In this document: positions 38,851 to 48,098 of the stretch, piece after piece
Layout: each line of letters starts with the position of its first letter
Position numbering within the stretch: position 1 is the first letter of the stretch
NCBI RefSeq assembly: GCF_017161445.1
Contig: NZ_CP071060.1
Span: 4,092,001-4,156,000 of the forward strand
Length of the DNA stretch: 64,000 bases
Origin: Niveibacterium microcysteis
GTDB taxonomy: Bacteria > Pseudomonadota > Gammaproteobacteria > Burkholderiales > Rhodocyclaceae
Direction: 5' to 3'
The notes under the pieces: generated by a model
Seen by the model: the letters and a program-made list of their open reading frames with translations, nothing else
What the model was told of the DNA's origin: nothing
Databases searched by the model: none
Position numbers and translations under genes: made by a program

Positions 38851-39786
38851 GTGTTCCGAAATTCCGAAACCACTGGCTTCTGGCTCGCGATCCTCGCCGC
38901 GCTTGGCTTCTCCGCCAAGGCGATCTTCGTGAAGCTGGCCTTCCCGTACGGTGTTAGCCCGCTCGCGCTGCTTGCGCTGCGCATGGCTTTCGCCGCGCCG
39001 GTATTCGGATTCATCGCCTTGCGCAGTTCGCGCAATGCCGCGCCGCTCTCGGCCGGCGACTGGGTTGCGCTCACGGCACTTGGCCTGCTCGGCTACTACG
39101 GGGCGTCGCTGCTGGACTTCATGGGCCTGCGCTACATCTCGGCCGGCCTCGAACGCCTGATCCTGTTCACCTACCCGACGATCACGATGCTGATCGCAGT
39201 ATTCGTGTTCAGCCGCAGCTTCTCGCTGCGTGACATCGGCGCGCTTGCGCTCACCTGGCTCGGCATTGCGCTGGCCTTCGCGCACGACCTGCAGCTGTCG
39301 GCCGATGCGGCCGCGGTCGCGATGGGCGGCGCGCTCGTGTTCGCCTCGGCGGTGTGCTATGCGCTCTACCTGACCGGCTGCGGCGAAATGGTGTCGCGCC
39401 TGGGCAGCCGGCGCTTTACGGCACTCGCGATGTGCGTATCGACGGCCACCACCTTCCTGCATTTCGGCGTGACGCAGCCCATTGAGAGCCTTGCCCAGCC
39501 AATGCCGGTGATCTGGCTGGCGCTCGCGATGGCGGTGTTTTCGACAGTGCTGCCGGTCTTCATGCTGAGCGCAGCGATCCGCGAACTGGGCGCCACGCGT
39601 ACGGCGATGCTCGGCAGTGTCGGCCCGGTCCTGACGATCGGCCTCGGCGCGATCTTCCTGAATGAACCCCTGTCGGCCGCGCAATTGGCCGGCACCGTGC
39701 TGGTCGTGCTGGGCGTGTCACTCGCCAGCCGCCCCGCCACCAAGAAACATGAGGCCCCCGCAGCGCTCAAGCGTGCGCGAGTCTAG
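38851..39786 (+). CDS. EamA/DMT family exporter
   Basis: About 311 residues with ten membrane helices in two EamA repeats (SAKAIFVKLAFPYGVSPLALLALRM; ALVFASAVCYALYLTGCGEM). Drug/metabolite transporter superfamily, inner membrane; likely exports a small metabolite. GTG 38851 is chosen because the longer TTG 38809 start falls inside the operator; neither has a good ribosome-binding site. Probably regulated by the divergent LysR protein. Confidence 0.83.
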   Translation: MFRNSETTGFWLAILAALGFSAKAIFVKLAFPYGVSPLALLALRMAFAAPVFGFIALRSSRNAAPLSAGDWVALTALGLLGYYGASLLDFMGLRYISAGLERLILFTYPTITMLIAVFVFSRSFSLRDIGALALTWLGIALAFAHDLQLSADAAAVAMGGALVFASAVCYALYLTGCGEMVSRLGSRRFTALAMCVSTATTFLHFGVTQPIESLAQPMPVIWLALAMAVFSTVLPVFMLSAAIRELGATRTAMLGSVGPVLTIGLGAIFLNEPLSAAQLAGTVLVVLGVSLASRPATKKHEAPAALKRARV

Positions 39787-39827
39787 TACCGGTGTTTCCT
39801 CCCTCAGGTCTCGTACCTTGAGTTCGG

Positions 39828-39855
39828 CGCGACGTTCCGACGTCGCGTTTTTTTT
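39828..39855 (+). terminator. rho-independent terminator of the EamA gene
   Basis: CGCGACGT (39828-39835), TCCG loop, ACGTCGCG (39840-39847), then eight T (39848-39855), about 40 bases after the stop. Confidence 0.9.
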
Positions 39856-39934
39856 GGTCGCGTGGCTGTAAGTAGGCGCTCGACCGCCGATGCTAGACTG
39901 GCTTTCACCCGTCAACCAACGCGGACACCCCGCC

Positions 39935-40966
39935 ATGCAACATACCGAATTCGCCAGCGACAACACATCGGGGATCTGCCCCGAGGCGATGGAGGCCCTG
40001 CTCGCCGCCAACAGCGGCACGCTCGCCTCTTACGGCAACGACGAATGGACGCGCCGCGCCTGCGACGCGATCCGCGCGACCTTTGAAACCGACTGCGAAG
40101 TCTTCTTCGTGTTCAACGGCACCGCGGCCAACTCGCTGGCGCTCGCCTCGCTGTGCCAGAGCTACCACAGCATCGTGTGCCACAAGCTCGCACACGTTGA
40201 AACCGACGAATGCGGCGGGCCCGAGTTCTTCTCGAATGGCACCAAACTGCTGCTCGCCGGCGGCGCCGACGGCAAGCTCGACGCCCGCGGCATCGAGAAA
40301 CTCGTCGCCGCCCGCACCGACATCCACTACCCCAAGCCGCGCGCGGTCACCATCACGCAATCGACCGAAGTCGGCACCGTGTATTCGCTCGACGAGGTGC
40401 GCGCGATCGGTGCCGCCTGCAAGGAGATGAACCTCTCCCTGCACATGGACGGCGCCCGCTTTGCCAATGCCGTAGCCAGCCTCGGCGTGAGTCCAGCCGA
40501 CCTGACCTGGCGCGCCGGCGTCGATGTGCTGTCGTTTGGCGGCACCAAGATGGGCATGCCGGTCGGCGAGGCGGTGGTGTTTTTCGATCACGAACTCGCG
40601 CGCGATTTCGCCTACCGCTGCAAGCAGGCCGGCCAACTGGCCTCGAAGATGCGCTTTCTGGCCGCACCGTGGGTCGGCATGCTTGCGGACGATGCCTGGC
40701 TCGCCCGCGCCAGCCACGCCAACGCGATGGCGCGCCGCCTCGGCAACGCGCTCGCGCGCTTGCCCGGTGTGGCGCCGCTGTTCCCGGTGCAAGCCAACGC
40801 GGTATTCGTCAGCATGCCGCAGCAAGCGGCTGATGCATTGAAGGACAAGGGCTGGGCCTTCTACAGCTTCATCGGCGCCGGCGGCGCACGCTTCGTGTGC
40901 TCCTGGGCGACGCAGCCGGAGCAAGTCGATGCGCTGGTGGCGGATGTGAGGGCCTGCCTGGGCTGA
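39935..40966 (+). CDS. threonine aldolase family PLP enzyme
   Basis: 343 residues from ATG 39935. Aldolase/beta-eliminating lyase fold (fold type I): FASDNTSGICPEAMEALL, FNGTAANSLAL, LHMDGARFANAVASL (Asp for the pyridine nitrogen) and the Schiff-base Lys in SFGGTKMGMPVGEAVVFF (about residue 203). Most likely low-specificity L-threonine or allo-threonine aldolase giving glycine and acetaldehyde. The 15-residue upstream extension to 39890 lacks conservation. Confidence 0.88.
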   Translation: MQHTEFASDNTSGICPEAMEALLAANSGTLASYGNDEWTRRACDAIRATFETDCEVFFVFNGTAANSLALASLCQSYHSIVCHKLAHVETDECGGPEFFSNGTKLLLAGGADGKLDARGIEKLVAARTDIHYPKPRAVTITQSTEVGTVYSLDEVRAIGAACKEMNLSLHMDGARFANAVASLGVSPADLTWRAGVDVLSFGGTKMGMPVGEAVVFFDHELARDFAYRCKQAGQLASKMRFLAAPWVGMLADDAWLARASHANAMARRLGNALARLPGVAPLFPVQANAVFVSMPQQAADALKDKGWAFYSFIGAGGARFVCSWATQPEQVDALVADVRACLG

Positions 40967-41025
40967 CACAGCGCGACTGACCGGCCGACGCTCGCCGCCG
41001 GCCACTTGGCACTGCGCTTGCATCG

Positions 41026-41051
41026 CCCCCCGCATCACCACAGTCGGGGGG
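41026..41051 (+). promoter_or_regulatory. hairpin that would occlude the glutaminase ribosome-binding site
   Basis: CCCCCCG (41026-41032) pairs with CGGGGGG (41045-41051); 12-base loop. The G-run is the only purine-rich sequence before the ATG at 41059, so the hairpin would hide the translation start. Translational control is inference. Confidence 0.4.
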
Positions 41052-41058
41052 CCGTGCC

Positions 41059-42882
41059 ATGAAGTCGCCGATCCAGTCCTATCTCGAAACGCTGCACCGC
41101 CAGTTGGCGGCTTTACGCGGCGGCGAGGTGGCAAGCTACATCCCGGAGCTGACGAAGGCCAACCCGGACTGGTTCGGCATTTGCCTTGTCACCGTGGATG
41201 GCGTGGCTTACAGCGTCGGCGATGCGGCGCAGCCCTTCACGATCCAGTCGATCTCGAAACCCTTCGTCTACGCCACGGCGCTGGCCGATCGCGGGCTCGC
41301 CTACGTGTCGCAACGAGTTGGCGTGGAACCAAGCGGTGACGCGTTCAATTCGATCAGCCTGCATCCCAAGAGCGGTGCGCCGCTCAATCCGATGATCAAT
41401 GCTGGTGCGATTGCCTCAGCCAGCATGGTGGCCGGTCAGGACGCCACCCGGCAATGGGCGCGGATCGCCGAATCGCTGGGCGTATTCATGGGTCACGACG
41501 TTGCGCTGGATGACGCCGTCTATCGATCGGAGAGCGAGACCGGCTTCCGCAACCGCGCGATCGCCTGGATGTTGAAGAACTTCGGCATCATCGCCGACGA
41601 GCCGATGGCCGCACTGGAAAACTACTTCCGCCAGTGTTCGGTGCTGGTCGACTGTCGCGATCTCGCCTTCATGGCCGCAACACTGGCCAACGGCGGCATA
41701 CATCCTGCGACCGGCCAGCGCGCGCTGCCGCCGGAGGACGTTGAGCGTGTGCTCAGCGTGATGGCCACCTGCGGCATGTATGACTACGCCGGAAGTTGGC
41801 TCTACGAAGTCGGCATGCCAGCCAAGAGCGGTGTCGGTGGCGGCATCATCGCGGTGCTACCGGGCCGCTTCGGCATCGGTGTCTTCTCGCCGCCACTCGA
41901 CGAGAAGGGCAACAGCGTGCGCGGCATCGAGGTCTGCAAACGACTGTCGCACGACTTCGGATTGCATGTGTTCAACAAGACACGCCATCCGGCGCTCGCA
42001 GTCGGCCGCATCTACACCGGCGCCGACGCCCCCTCGCGCCGTGCGCCAACGCCTGCAATGCGCGAGGTGCTGCGGCAGGAGGCCCAGCGCATCAAGTACC
42101 TCTGCCTGCAGGGCCATCTGGAACTCGACGGCATCGAGTACGTGATCCGGCGCATGGGCGAACTGGCGCCGGAATCCGACAGCATGATCCTCGACATGAA
42201 CCTCGTCGAAGACATCTCGGAGAGCGCAGCCCGCTTGCTCAACGAAGCGCGGCAGCATCTGCGCGACGAGGGCGTTGCAGTGGTGTTCTCGCGGCTGCGC
42301 GGGCGGCGCGCCATCATGGATCCGTTGAGCAAGACCCTGCCTGCTGGCGACCACGGCTACCTGAGTTTCGAGGACAACGATCTCGCAGTCGAATGGTGCG
42401 AGAACCGGCTACTGGGTGATCTCGCCAACCCGCTCGCCGACGATGCACGGCTGGAAGACAACCCGCTGTTCAAGGGCGTGCCGGAAGACATGATGCGGCG
42501 CGTTTACGCGCTGGCCACCCGGCGCGCCTTCGCGCCCGGAGCGCCGATCTTCGCCTCGGGCGACGTGAGTGACGGCAAGATCTTTTTCATTGTCAGCGGC
42601 ACGGTCAGCGTGCTGGTACCACGCCCCGAAGGCGGTCACCAGCGTATCGCATCGCTCAGCCCCGGCATGAACTTCGGCGAGATGACACTGCTCGGCAAAG
42701 CCACGCGTAGCGCCTCCGTATTTGCGGACAGCAAGGTCGTCTGCAATGTGATCGGCACCGACGATTTCAACGCCCTTGCCGAAACCTACCCTCAACTGAA
42801 GATCACGCTGCTGGAAAACCTCGCGGCCGACCTCGCCGGCAAGCTGCGTCGGGCGACGGACTGGATCGCGGCCTTGGCCTGA
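41059..42882 (+). CDS. glsA: glutaminase fused to STAS and cyclic-nucleotide-binding domains
   Basis: 607 residues. Residues about 1-305: serine-dependent beta-lactamase-like glutaminase with QSISKPFVYATAL (Ser64-Lys67 S-x-x-K), HPKSGAPLNPMINAGAI, and AKSGVGGGIIAVLPGR. About 340-440: STAS domain (DSMILDMNLVEDISESAARLLNE). About 465-600: cNMP-binding domain with FGEMTLLGKATRSASVF at the phosphate cassette position. Hydrolyses glutamine to glutamate and ammonia in the cytoplasm; the extra domains suggest nucleotide- or partner-dependent control. Plain GlsA is about 310 residues, so this is nearly double. Confidence 0.92.
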   Translation: MKSPIQSYLETLHRQLAALRGGEVASYIPELTKANPDWFGICLVTVDGVAYSVGDAAQPFTIQSISKPFVYATALADRGLAYVSQRVGVEPSGDAFNSISLHPKSGAPLNPMINAGAIASASMVAGQDATRQWARIAESLGVFMGHDVALDDAVYRSESETGFRNRAIAWMLKNFGIIADEPMAALENYFRQCSVLVDCRDLAFMAATLANGGIHPATGQRALPPEDVERVLSVMATCGMYDYAGSWLYEVGMPAKSGVGGGIIAVLPGRFGIGVFSPPLDEKGNSVRGIEVCKRLSHDFGLHVFNKTRHPALAVGRIYTGADAPSRRAPTPAMREVLRQEAQRIKYLCLQGHLELDGIEYVIRRMGELAPESDSMILDMNLVEDISESAARLLNEARQHLRDEGVAVVFSRLRGRRAIMDPLSKTLPAGDHGYLSFEDNDLAVEWCENRLLGDLANPLADDARLEDNPLFKGVPEDMMRRVYALATRRAFAPGAPIFASGDVSDGKIFFIVSGTVSVLVPRPEGGHQRIASLSPGMNFGEMTLLGKATRSASVFADSKVVCNVIGTDDFNALAETYPQLKITLLENLAADLAGKLRRATDWIAALA

Positions 42883-42888
42883 GGGGGC

Positions 42889-43461
42889 TCAACCCCGCCA
42901 ACCGCTGCGCCAGACCCAGGGCGGAATCGGCGAGGCGTCGCGCCAGAGGCCGATGCGGCGGCGACGCGCTTCTTGTTCCGAGAAGTCGTACTGCCCCTGC
43001 GCCTGCGGATCCTGGCGCTTGGCGTAGGCGCGATACCACCAGGCGAGGCCAGCGGCGATTTGCGCGTGACCGAGATCGAGGTTGTGCGGGCAGTCGGCGC
43101 GGCCGGCGCAGGGCATGTCGGGCGAAGTGACCCATGCAACGCCGACATAGCGGCCGTACTGATCGCGCTCACGCCATTCAACGGTGACCGATGCGCCGAG
43201 CGCGAGGCGTTTGAGGTTCTCACCCGCCTCACGGCCCCAGGGCTGGTCGTGCTCGGGCGCATCCACGTAGGCGAGGCGCACCCGCCGTACGTTGCCGCTG
43301 CGATCGCGCACATGCAGTGTGTCGCCGTCGTCCACCGCGCGCACCTCGCCGTTGAAGCGGCCGCCACGGGCCTGCGCGCCAAGGCTGCCGAACAGCGCGG
43401 CGAACGCGACGAGCGAAATCAGGAAGCGGCGCTTAGAGATCGATCGGATCGACATCGACAT
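42889..43461 (-). CDS. secreted thermonuclease-like (SNase) protein
   Basis: 190 residues from ATG 43461 (a second ATG at 43455). Signal peptide to about residue 31 (RFLISLVAFAALFGSLGAQA-R). Staphylococcal-nuclease fold: VRAVDDGDTLHVRD (metal Asp residues), VRLAYVDAPEHDQPWGREAG (Arg and Glu) and WRERDQYGRYVGVAWV. Adds a DLGHAQIAAGLAWWYRAY helix as in TNase homologues. Its start overlaps the end of priA by 29 bases. Periplasmic or secreted nuclease, inferred. Confidence 0.86.
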   Translation of the reverse strand: MSMSIRSISKRRFLISLVAFAALFGSLGAQARGGRFNGEVRAVDDGDTLHVRDRSGNVRRVRLAYVDAPEHDQPWGREAGENLKRLALGASVTVEWRERDQYGRYVGVAWVTSPDMPCAGRADCPHNLDLGHAQIAAGLAWWYRAYAKRQDPQAQGQYDFSEQEARRRRIGLWRDASPIPPWVWRSGWRG

Positions 43462-45616
43462 GCCAGCGCAGCGCGCGCGGCGATTTCATTGCGTGCAGCA
43501 GCGGCACCCAGTGCGCGAGCAACTGCTGCAGCGCGCCGCGGGTGTCGGCTTCGATCACGAGTTGTGCGCGCTCCAGCCGTGCGCGCCGCACCAGCCGCAT
43601 CGGCACCGCGTCGTACAGCCTCACTGCGTCGGCATAGGGCTCGGCGGCTTCGCGCGCCATGTTGAGGAAGTCGATCGCCTGCGCGACTTCGGGCGCCTCG
43701 GCGCGCAACACGGCCTGCGCGCCGCAAGGCGGGAAATGCGCCTGCGCGCGCTCTTCGAGCTGCGCGTTGGCGAAGCCGTCGAAATCCTGCCGACGCAAGG
43801 CATCAAACAGCGGGTGTTCCGGAAACTCGGTCTGGATCAGCACTTCGCCGGCGAGCCCGGCACGCCCCGCGCGCCCGCCGACCTGCATCAACTGCTGGAA
43901 GAGGCGCTCCGGCGCGCGATAGTCCGCGGCGAACAGCGAGGCGTCCGCGCCGATCACGCCGACCAGCGTCAGCTTCGGAAAGTCGTGCCCCTTCGCGAGC
44001 ATCTGCGTACCGACGAGGATGTCGGCCTCGCCGGCTTCAATCGCATGGCGCAGTGCCGCCCAGTGCGCCGGCGTCTTGATGCTGTCGCGGTCGGCCCGCA
44101 GGATGCGTGCATGCGGGAAGCGCGCGGCAAGGTATTCCTCGACGCGCTGCGTGCCGCGCCCGAAACCGTGCAGATCCTGATTGCCACATTGCGGGCAGGC
44201 ACGCGGCACCGGCGCTTCAGTGCCGCAATGGTGGCAGCGCAGGATGCGTTCGGAGAGGTGGAACACGCGGTGCGCCGAACAGTGATCGCAGTCGCTGACC
44301 CAGTTGCAGGCCGGGCAGGCCAGCACCGGCGCATAACCGCGCCGGTTGAGGAAAATGAGGCTCTGCTCGCCGCGCTCGATCCGCGCAGAGATTGCGGCCT
44401 CCATCGGCGGCGACAGGCCGTCCTTCAGCTTGATACGGCGCGTGTCGATCAGGCGCACCGTTGGCGGCGCGGCCGCTGCGGCGCGACGCTCCAGCCGCAG
44501 CATGCGGTAGCGCCCGCTCTGCGCCGCCTGCCAGGTTTCCAGCGAGGGGGTTGCCGATCCCAACACGATCGGCACGCCAGCCTGCTGCGCCCGCCACACT
44601 GCCAGGTCGCGCGCCGAGTAGCGCAGGCCGTCCTGCTGTTTGTAGGAGGCGTCGTGCTCTTCGTCGATCAGGATCAGACCGAGCCGCGGCAAAGGGCTGA
44701 ACACTGACAGCCGGGTGCCGATCACGATGTCGGCGCTGCCATCGAGGGCGGCGATGAAGCCGCGGCAACGCGCGCCATCGGTCGCGCCGCTGTGCAGGGC
44801 CACGCGACGCGCACGCGGAAAGCGCGCCGCCACGCGGGCTTCGAGTTGTGGCGTGAGGCCGATCTCCGGCACCAGCAGCAAGGCCTGCTTGCCGGCGGCG
44901 AGCGCCCGTTCGATCAGGCGCAGGTAGACCTCGGTCTTCCCGCTGCCGGTGATGCCATGCAGCAGAAACGGGGAAAACCGCTCGGCCGCGCTCCATACGG
45001 CCTCGACGGCTGCAGTCTGCTCGTCATTGAGTGTGGGTGCGTCGCTGAGATCAGCCTTGGCGCAGGAAGGCGCCTCGTCGACCCAGCCGCGCTGGCGAGC
45101 TTCGCGCACTGCGGCGGCACCGAAGGCCTCGACCAGCGCCGAGCGCGGCTGTTCGCCCGCGATCAGGTGTTCGGCAAGCGCGCGCACGCGCGACGCACGG
45201 CCCGGACTGGCCAGCGCCGCACGGCCGGCCTCGTTGAGCATCAGCCACGGATCTGCGCTGCGGTCGTCCATCAGTTCGGCACCGCGCAGACCGGGCGGCA
45301 GCGCCACCGCAACCGCTTCACCGAGCGGGTGGTGGTAGTAACGCGCAGCGAACTGCACCAGCGCCAGCCAGTCGGCCGGCAGCGCCGGCACCTCGCGAAG
45401 GACCGGCCCGAGCGGTTTGAGGCGCGCCGGATCAACCGCCGCGAGGTCGGGCAGCGCAAGGATCACACCGATCTTTTCGCCGCTTGCGAACGGTACGCGC
45501 ACAAGGCGGCCGATATCAGCCACGGAGATATCCACCGGCGCCAGGTAGTCAAAGCTGCGCGGCAGAGGCACTGGCAGCGCGACGCGAACGACAGAATTCA
45601 AACAGCCGTTTTCCAC
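43433..45616 (-). CDS. priA: primosomal replication helicase PriA
   Basis: 727 residues from GTG 45616. Restarts stalled replication forks. N-terminal DNA-binding domain opens VVRVALPVPLPRSFDYLAP; helicase motifs include LLHGITGSGKTEVYLR (Walker A) and LILIDEEHDASYKQ (DEEH box). Two zinc clusters follow (CPACNWVSDCDHC; CHHCGTEAPVPRACPQC). All core motifs are intact. The first residues differ from the usual opening, so a TTG at 45601 is an alternative start. Confidence 0.95.
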   Translation of the reverse strand: MENGCLNSVVRVALPVPLPRSFDYLAPVDISVADIGRLVRVPFASGEKIGVILALPDLAAVDPARLKPLGPVLREVPALPADWLALVQFAARYYHHPLGEAVAVALPPGLRGAELMDDRSADPWLMLNEAGRAALASPGRASRVRALAEHLIAGEQPRSALVEAFGAAAVREARQRGWVDEAPSCAKADLSDAPTLNDEQTAAVEAVWSAAERFSPFLLHGITGSGKTEVYLRLIERALAAGKQALLLVPEIGLTPQLEARVAARFPRARRVALHSGATDGARCRGFIAALDGSADIVIGTRLSVFSPLPRLGLILIDEEHDASYKQQDGLRYSARDLAVWRAQQAGVPIVLGSATPSLETWQAAQSGRYRMLRLERRAAAAAPPTVRLIDTRRIKLKDGLSPPMEAAISARIERGEQSLIFLNRRGYAPVLACPACNWVSDCDHCSAHRVFHLSERILRCHHCGTEAPVPRACPQCGNQDLHGFGRGTQRVEEYLAARFPHARILRADRDSIKTPAHWAALRHAIEAGEADILVGTQMLAKGHDFPKLTLVGVIGADASLFAADYRAPERLFQQLMQVGGRAGRAGLAGEVLIQTEFPEHPLFDALRRQDFDGFANAQLEERAQAHFPPCGAQAVLRAEAPEVAQAIDFLNMAREAAEPYADAVRLYDAVPMRLVRRARLERAQLVIEADTRGALQQLLAHWVPLLHAMKSPRALRWHVDVDPIDL

Positions 45617-45958
45617 TACCGTATTTTTCTCTTTTTATTCAGCGCGTTGCCACTCAAACATGAGATACAGCCGTCACAGTTTGTTTTAACCCTTTCGTAA
45701 CAAAGGGCCTTTTCAACAATTGTGGATAACTTTGTGGGTGACTGGGGATGTTTTGCCGCGGCACGCACCATTTCGGGTCGGCGTCAATACCGCATCGCAA
45801 CATTGAAAAATAACAAACGCCTTATTTTTCAAACCTTTACGTCAACACCAAAAAGTCAATGGTCTTTCTCGTCGTTTTTTCCGCCCACAGGGCGCGAGAT
45901 GTGCATAACTCAGGATCGCGTCATCGCGCGCTTGTCAAGCGGCTGCGTTTGCGGGCCC
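45617..45958. other. AT-rich intergenic region with two DnaA boxes and an inverted repeat
   Basis: 342 bases, clearly AT-richer than the flanks, no credible gene (a 135-codon plus-strand frame over it runs antisense into rlmI). It holds TGTGGATAA (45721-45729) and TGTGCATAA (45900-45908), both matching the TTATNCACA DnaA box in reverse, and a perfect 11-base inverted repeat TTGAAAAATAA (45803-45813) / TTATTTTTCAA (45822-45832). It carries promoter sequence for priA on the minus strand at its start. DnaA control of priA, or an origin-like element, are possible readings. Confidence 0.5.
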
Positions 45959-47149
45959 TCAAACCACCTGACAAACCAGGCCCTTGAGGTACTCGCCCTC
46001 AGGGAAAGCGAGGCCGATCGGATGGTCTGGCGCCGCGCAGAGCCGATGGATGATCTGTGCGTCGCGCCCGGCATCCGACGCCGCGCCGGACAGGATGTTC
46101 TGGAACAGTTCCTGCCCGATGCCGCCTGAGCAGGAATAGCTCATCAGGATGCCGCCCGGATTGAGCAGCCGGAAGCCGAGCAGATTGATGTCCTTGTAGG
46201 CGCGCGAGGCACGCTGTGCATGTGCGGCACTGGGTGCGAACTTGGGCGGATCGAGCACGATCAGATCGAAACGGCGGCCCTCCGCACGCAATTCACGCAG
46301 CGCAGCGAAGACGTCGGCCTCCCACCAGGTGGCGCGCGTGGCGTCCAGCTGCGGGTTGCGCTCCACATTGCGCTGGGCGCTCGCCAGCGCATGGGCCGAC
46401 GAGTCAATCGACAGCACCTCGCGCGCACCACCCGCCAGCGCCTGCAGCGAGAAGCCGCCGGTGTAGCAGAAGCAGTTGAGCACGCTGCGGTCGCGTGCCA
46501 GGTCGCGCGTCAGGCGGCGGTTTTCGCGCTGGTCGAGGTAGAAGCCGGTCTTGTGGCCGCTCACGGCGTCCACACCGAGCAGCACGCCGTGTTCCTCGAT
46601 CGCCAGATCCGGATCAGGCTCGCTGCCGGCAAGTACGCCGACGGTGGGCTCCAGCCCTTCCAGCGTGCGCACCTCGGAATCCGAGCGCTCGTAGATGTTG
46701 GCGCAACCAGTGGCCTGCAGCAGCCCGGCGACGATGGCATCACGCCAGCGGTCGGCGCCGGCGCTGGTGAGTTGCAGCACGATGGTGTCGCGATAGCGAT
46801 CCGCGATCACGCCCGGCAGGCCATCGGATTCGCCGTGGATCAGTCGCATGCCATCCTGCCCGGCGAGCATCGGGTGTGCCGTGCGGCGTGCCACCGCGGC
46901 GGCGACGGTGCGCTTGAAGAAGGCATGGTCGATCGGTGTTTCGGCGTCGAAACTCCACATCCGCGCTCGGATCTGCGACGCCGGTGAGTAGGCTGCGCGG
47001 CCAAGCACGATGCCACGCTCGGAGACCACATCGACCGTGTCACCGCCGCGCGCCCTGCCGGACACGCTCGCGACCGAGCCGGCGAAGATCCAGGGGTGGC
47101 GGCGCATGACGGAGCGCTCCTTGCCGGGCTTGAGAATGAGTTGGGCCAT
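45959..47149 (-). CDS. rlmI: 23S rRNA (cytosine(1962)-C5)-methyltransferase RlmI-like
   Basis: 396 residues from ATG 47149. N-terminal PUA domain (MAQLILKPGKERSVMRRHPWIFAGSV region, about 1-75), an EEHGVLLGVD linker domain, and a Rossmann SAM domain: LNCFCYTGGFSLQAL, VLSIDSS, FDLIVLDPPKFA and YSCSGGIGQELF with the catalytic Cys. Methylates 23S rRNA in E. coli. The extended frame upstream to 47239 is not conserved. Convergent with nothing; divergent from the MAPEG gene. Confidence 0.9.
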   Translation of the reverse strand: MAQLILKPGKERSVMRRHPWIFAGSVASVSGRARGGDTVDVVSERGIVLGRAAYSPASQIRARMWSFDAETPIDHAFFKRTVAAAVARRTAHPMLAGQDGMRLIHGESDGLPGVIADRYRDTIVLQLTSAGADRWRDAIVAGLLQATGCANIYERSDSEVRTLEGLEPTVGVLAGSEPDPDLAIEEHGVLLGVDAVSGHKTGFYLDQRENRRLTRDLARDRSVLNCFCYTGGFSLQALAGGAREVLSIDSSAHALASAQRNVERNPQLDATRATWWEADVFAALRELRAEGRRFDLIVLDPPKFAPSAAHAQRASRAYKDINLLGFRLLNPGGILMSYSCSGGIGQELFQNILSGAASDAGRDAQIIHRLCAAPDHPIGLAFPEGEYLKGLVCQVV

Positions 47150-47282
47150 TTGGGGCGTTCCTGCGGGCAAACCGGGATTTTCGCATGTCCCGGCGGTCAG
47201 GCGCGACGCTTGGGGCCGACCGCAGGGCGCCGATACCACGCCAAGCCGATTACACTGCCGCCCACATTACGGAGACAAGACC

Positions 47283-47669
47283 ATGAAGATCAGCTTCCTG
47301 TGCATCCTGATCGCTGCCATCCAGCCCTTCCTGTGGGCAGGCGCAGCGAAATTCGGCGGGCAACGCAGTGGCACCCGCTACGACAATCGCGCCCCGCGCG
47401 ACACATTGGCGCACCTGAGCGGCTGGCCACAGCGGGCGAACTGGGCGCAGCAGAACAGCTTCGAGGCATTTCCGATTTTCGCGGCGGCGGTGCTGATGGC
47501 GTACGCCGCCGGGGTGCCCGCGGCACTGATCGACTTCTGGGCGGTGTGCTTCATCGTCGCGCGCTTTGCCTACTTCGCCTGCTACGTCGCCAACCTCGCG
47601 ACGCTGCGTAGCCTGGTCTGGTTCGCCGGCGTCATCGCCTGCGTGCGGCTGATGTGCGCGGCAATTTGA
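47283..47669 (+). CDS. MAPEG family membrane protein
   Basis: 128 residues, ATG 47283 behind GGAGA. Four hydrophobic helices with the MAPEG pattern RANWAQQNSFEAFPIFAAAVLMAYAAGVP (about residues 50-78) and FIVARFAYFACYVANLATLRSLVWFAG. Eukaryotic relatives are glutathione-dependent enzymes; the bacterial role is unknown. The stop overlaps the next start (TGATG). Confidence 0.88.
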   Translation: MKISFLCILIAAIQPFLWAGAAKFGGQRSGTRYDNRAPRDTLAHLSGWPQRANWAQQNSFEAFPIFAAAVLMAYAAGVPAALIDFWAVCFIVARFAYFACYVANLATLRSLVWFAGVIACVRLMCAAI

Positions 47670-48070
47670 TGCGACGTGGCGCGCTTGCGCTCGGCGCGCT
47701 CGGGCTGGTCGCAACGCCGCTCGTGTTCGCGCTGCTGCCCTACACGCGCCCGAGCGTCGCCGGCACGCCGGACCCGATCACGGCCGTAACGCTGTTCGCC
47801 TTCCTCGCGCTGCCCTGGCTGATCGTGCTGATTTCAGCCTGGCGCGGCGCCGAGCGTTTCGCGATGGCGAGCGGCGCGTTGATGGCGGGTTTAGAAGCGC
47901 TCGCGCTCGGCGTCGCGCTGGCTCACCCGAGCGGCACCCTGGCCGCGCTGCTGTACCTGCTGAAGCCGATCGGCCAAGTGCTTGTCTGCCTGCCGCTCGG
48001 CGGCGTGATGACCTGGGCAGGCCGGCGTGCGGCAACGATTGCACGGCGCCGTGCCGGCACCCCACAATGA
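47669..48070 (+). CDS. small integral membrane protein of unknown function
   Basis: 133 residues from ATG 47669, which overlaps the MAPEG stop by one base. Four predicted hydrophobic helices (ALGALGLVATPLVFALL; AVTLFAFLALPWLIVLIS; ASGALMAGLEALALGVAL; ALLYLLKPIGQVLVCLPLGG) and a basic C-terminus (RRAATIARRRAG). Not recognised; coupled to the MAPEG gene. Confidence 0.62.
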   Translation: MRRGALALGALGLVATPLVFALLPYTRPSVAGTPDPITAVTLFAFLALPWLIVLISAWRGAERFAMASGALMAGLEALALGVALAHPSGTLAALLYLLKPIGQVLVCLPLGGVMTWAGRRAATIARRRAGTPQ

Positions 48071-48098
48071 TCGCCACCGCTGCCCACGGAGACGTTGC

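Noticed and set aside
39783..39799. CTAGTACCGGTGTTTCC resembling CTAGTACCGGGGTTTCC at 63705-63721, both at stop codons
   Set aside because: A 17-base match with one mismatch is expected several times by chance in 64 kb, and no structure or shared gene type supports a repeat family.
45722..46129. 135-codon plus-strand frame in the AT-rich region after priA
   Set aside because: Runs antisense into rlmI; composition changes halfway; no ribosome-binding site.
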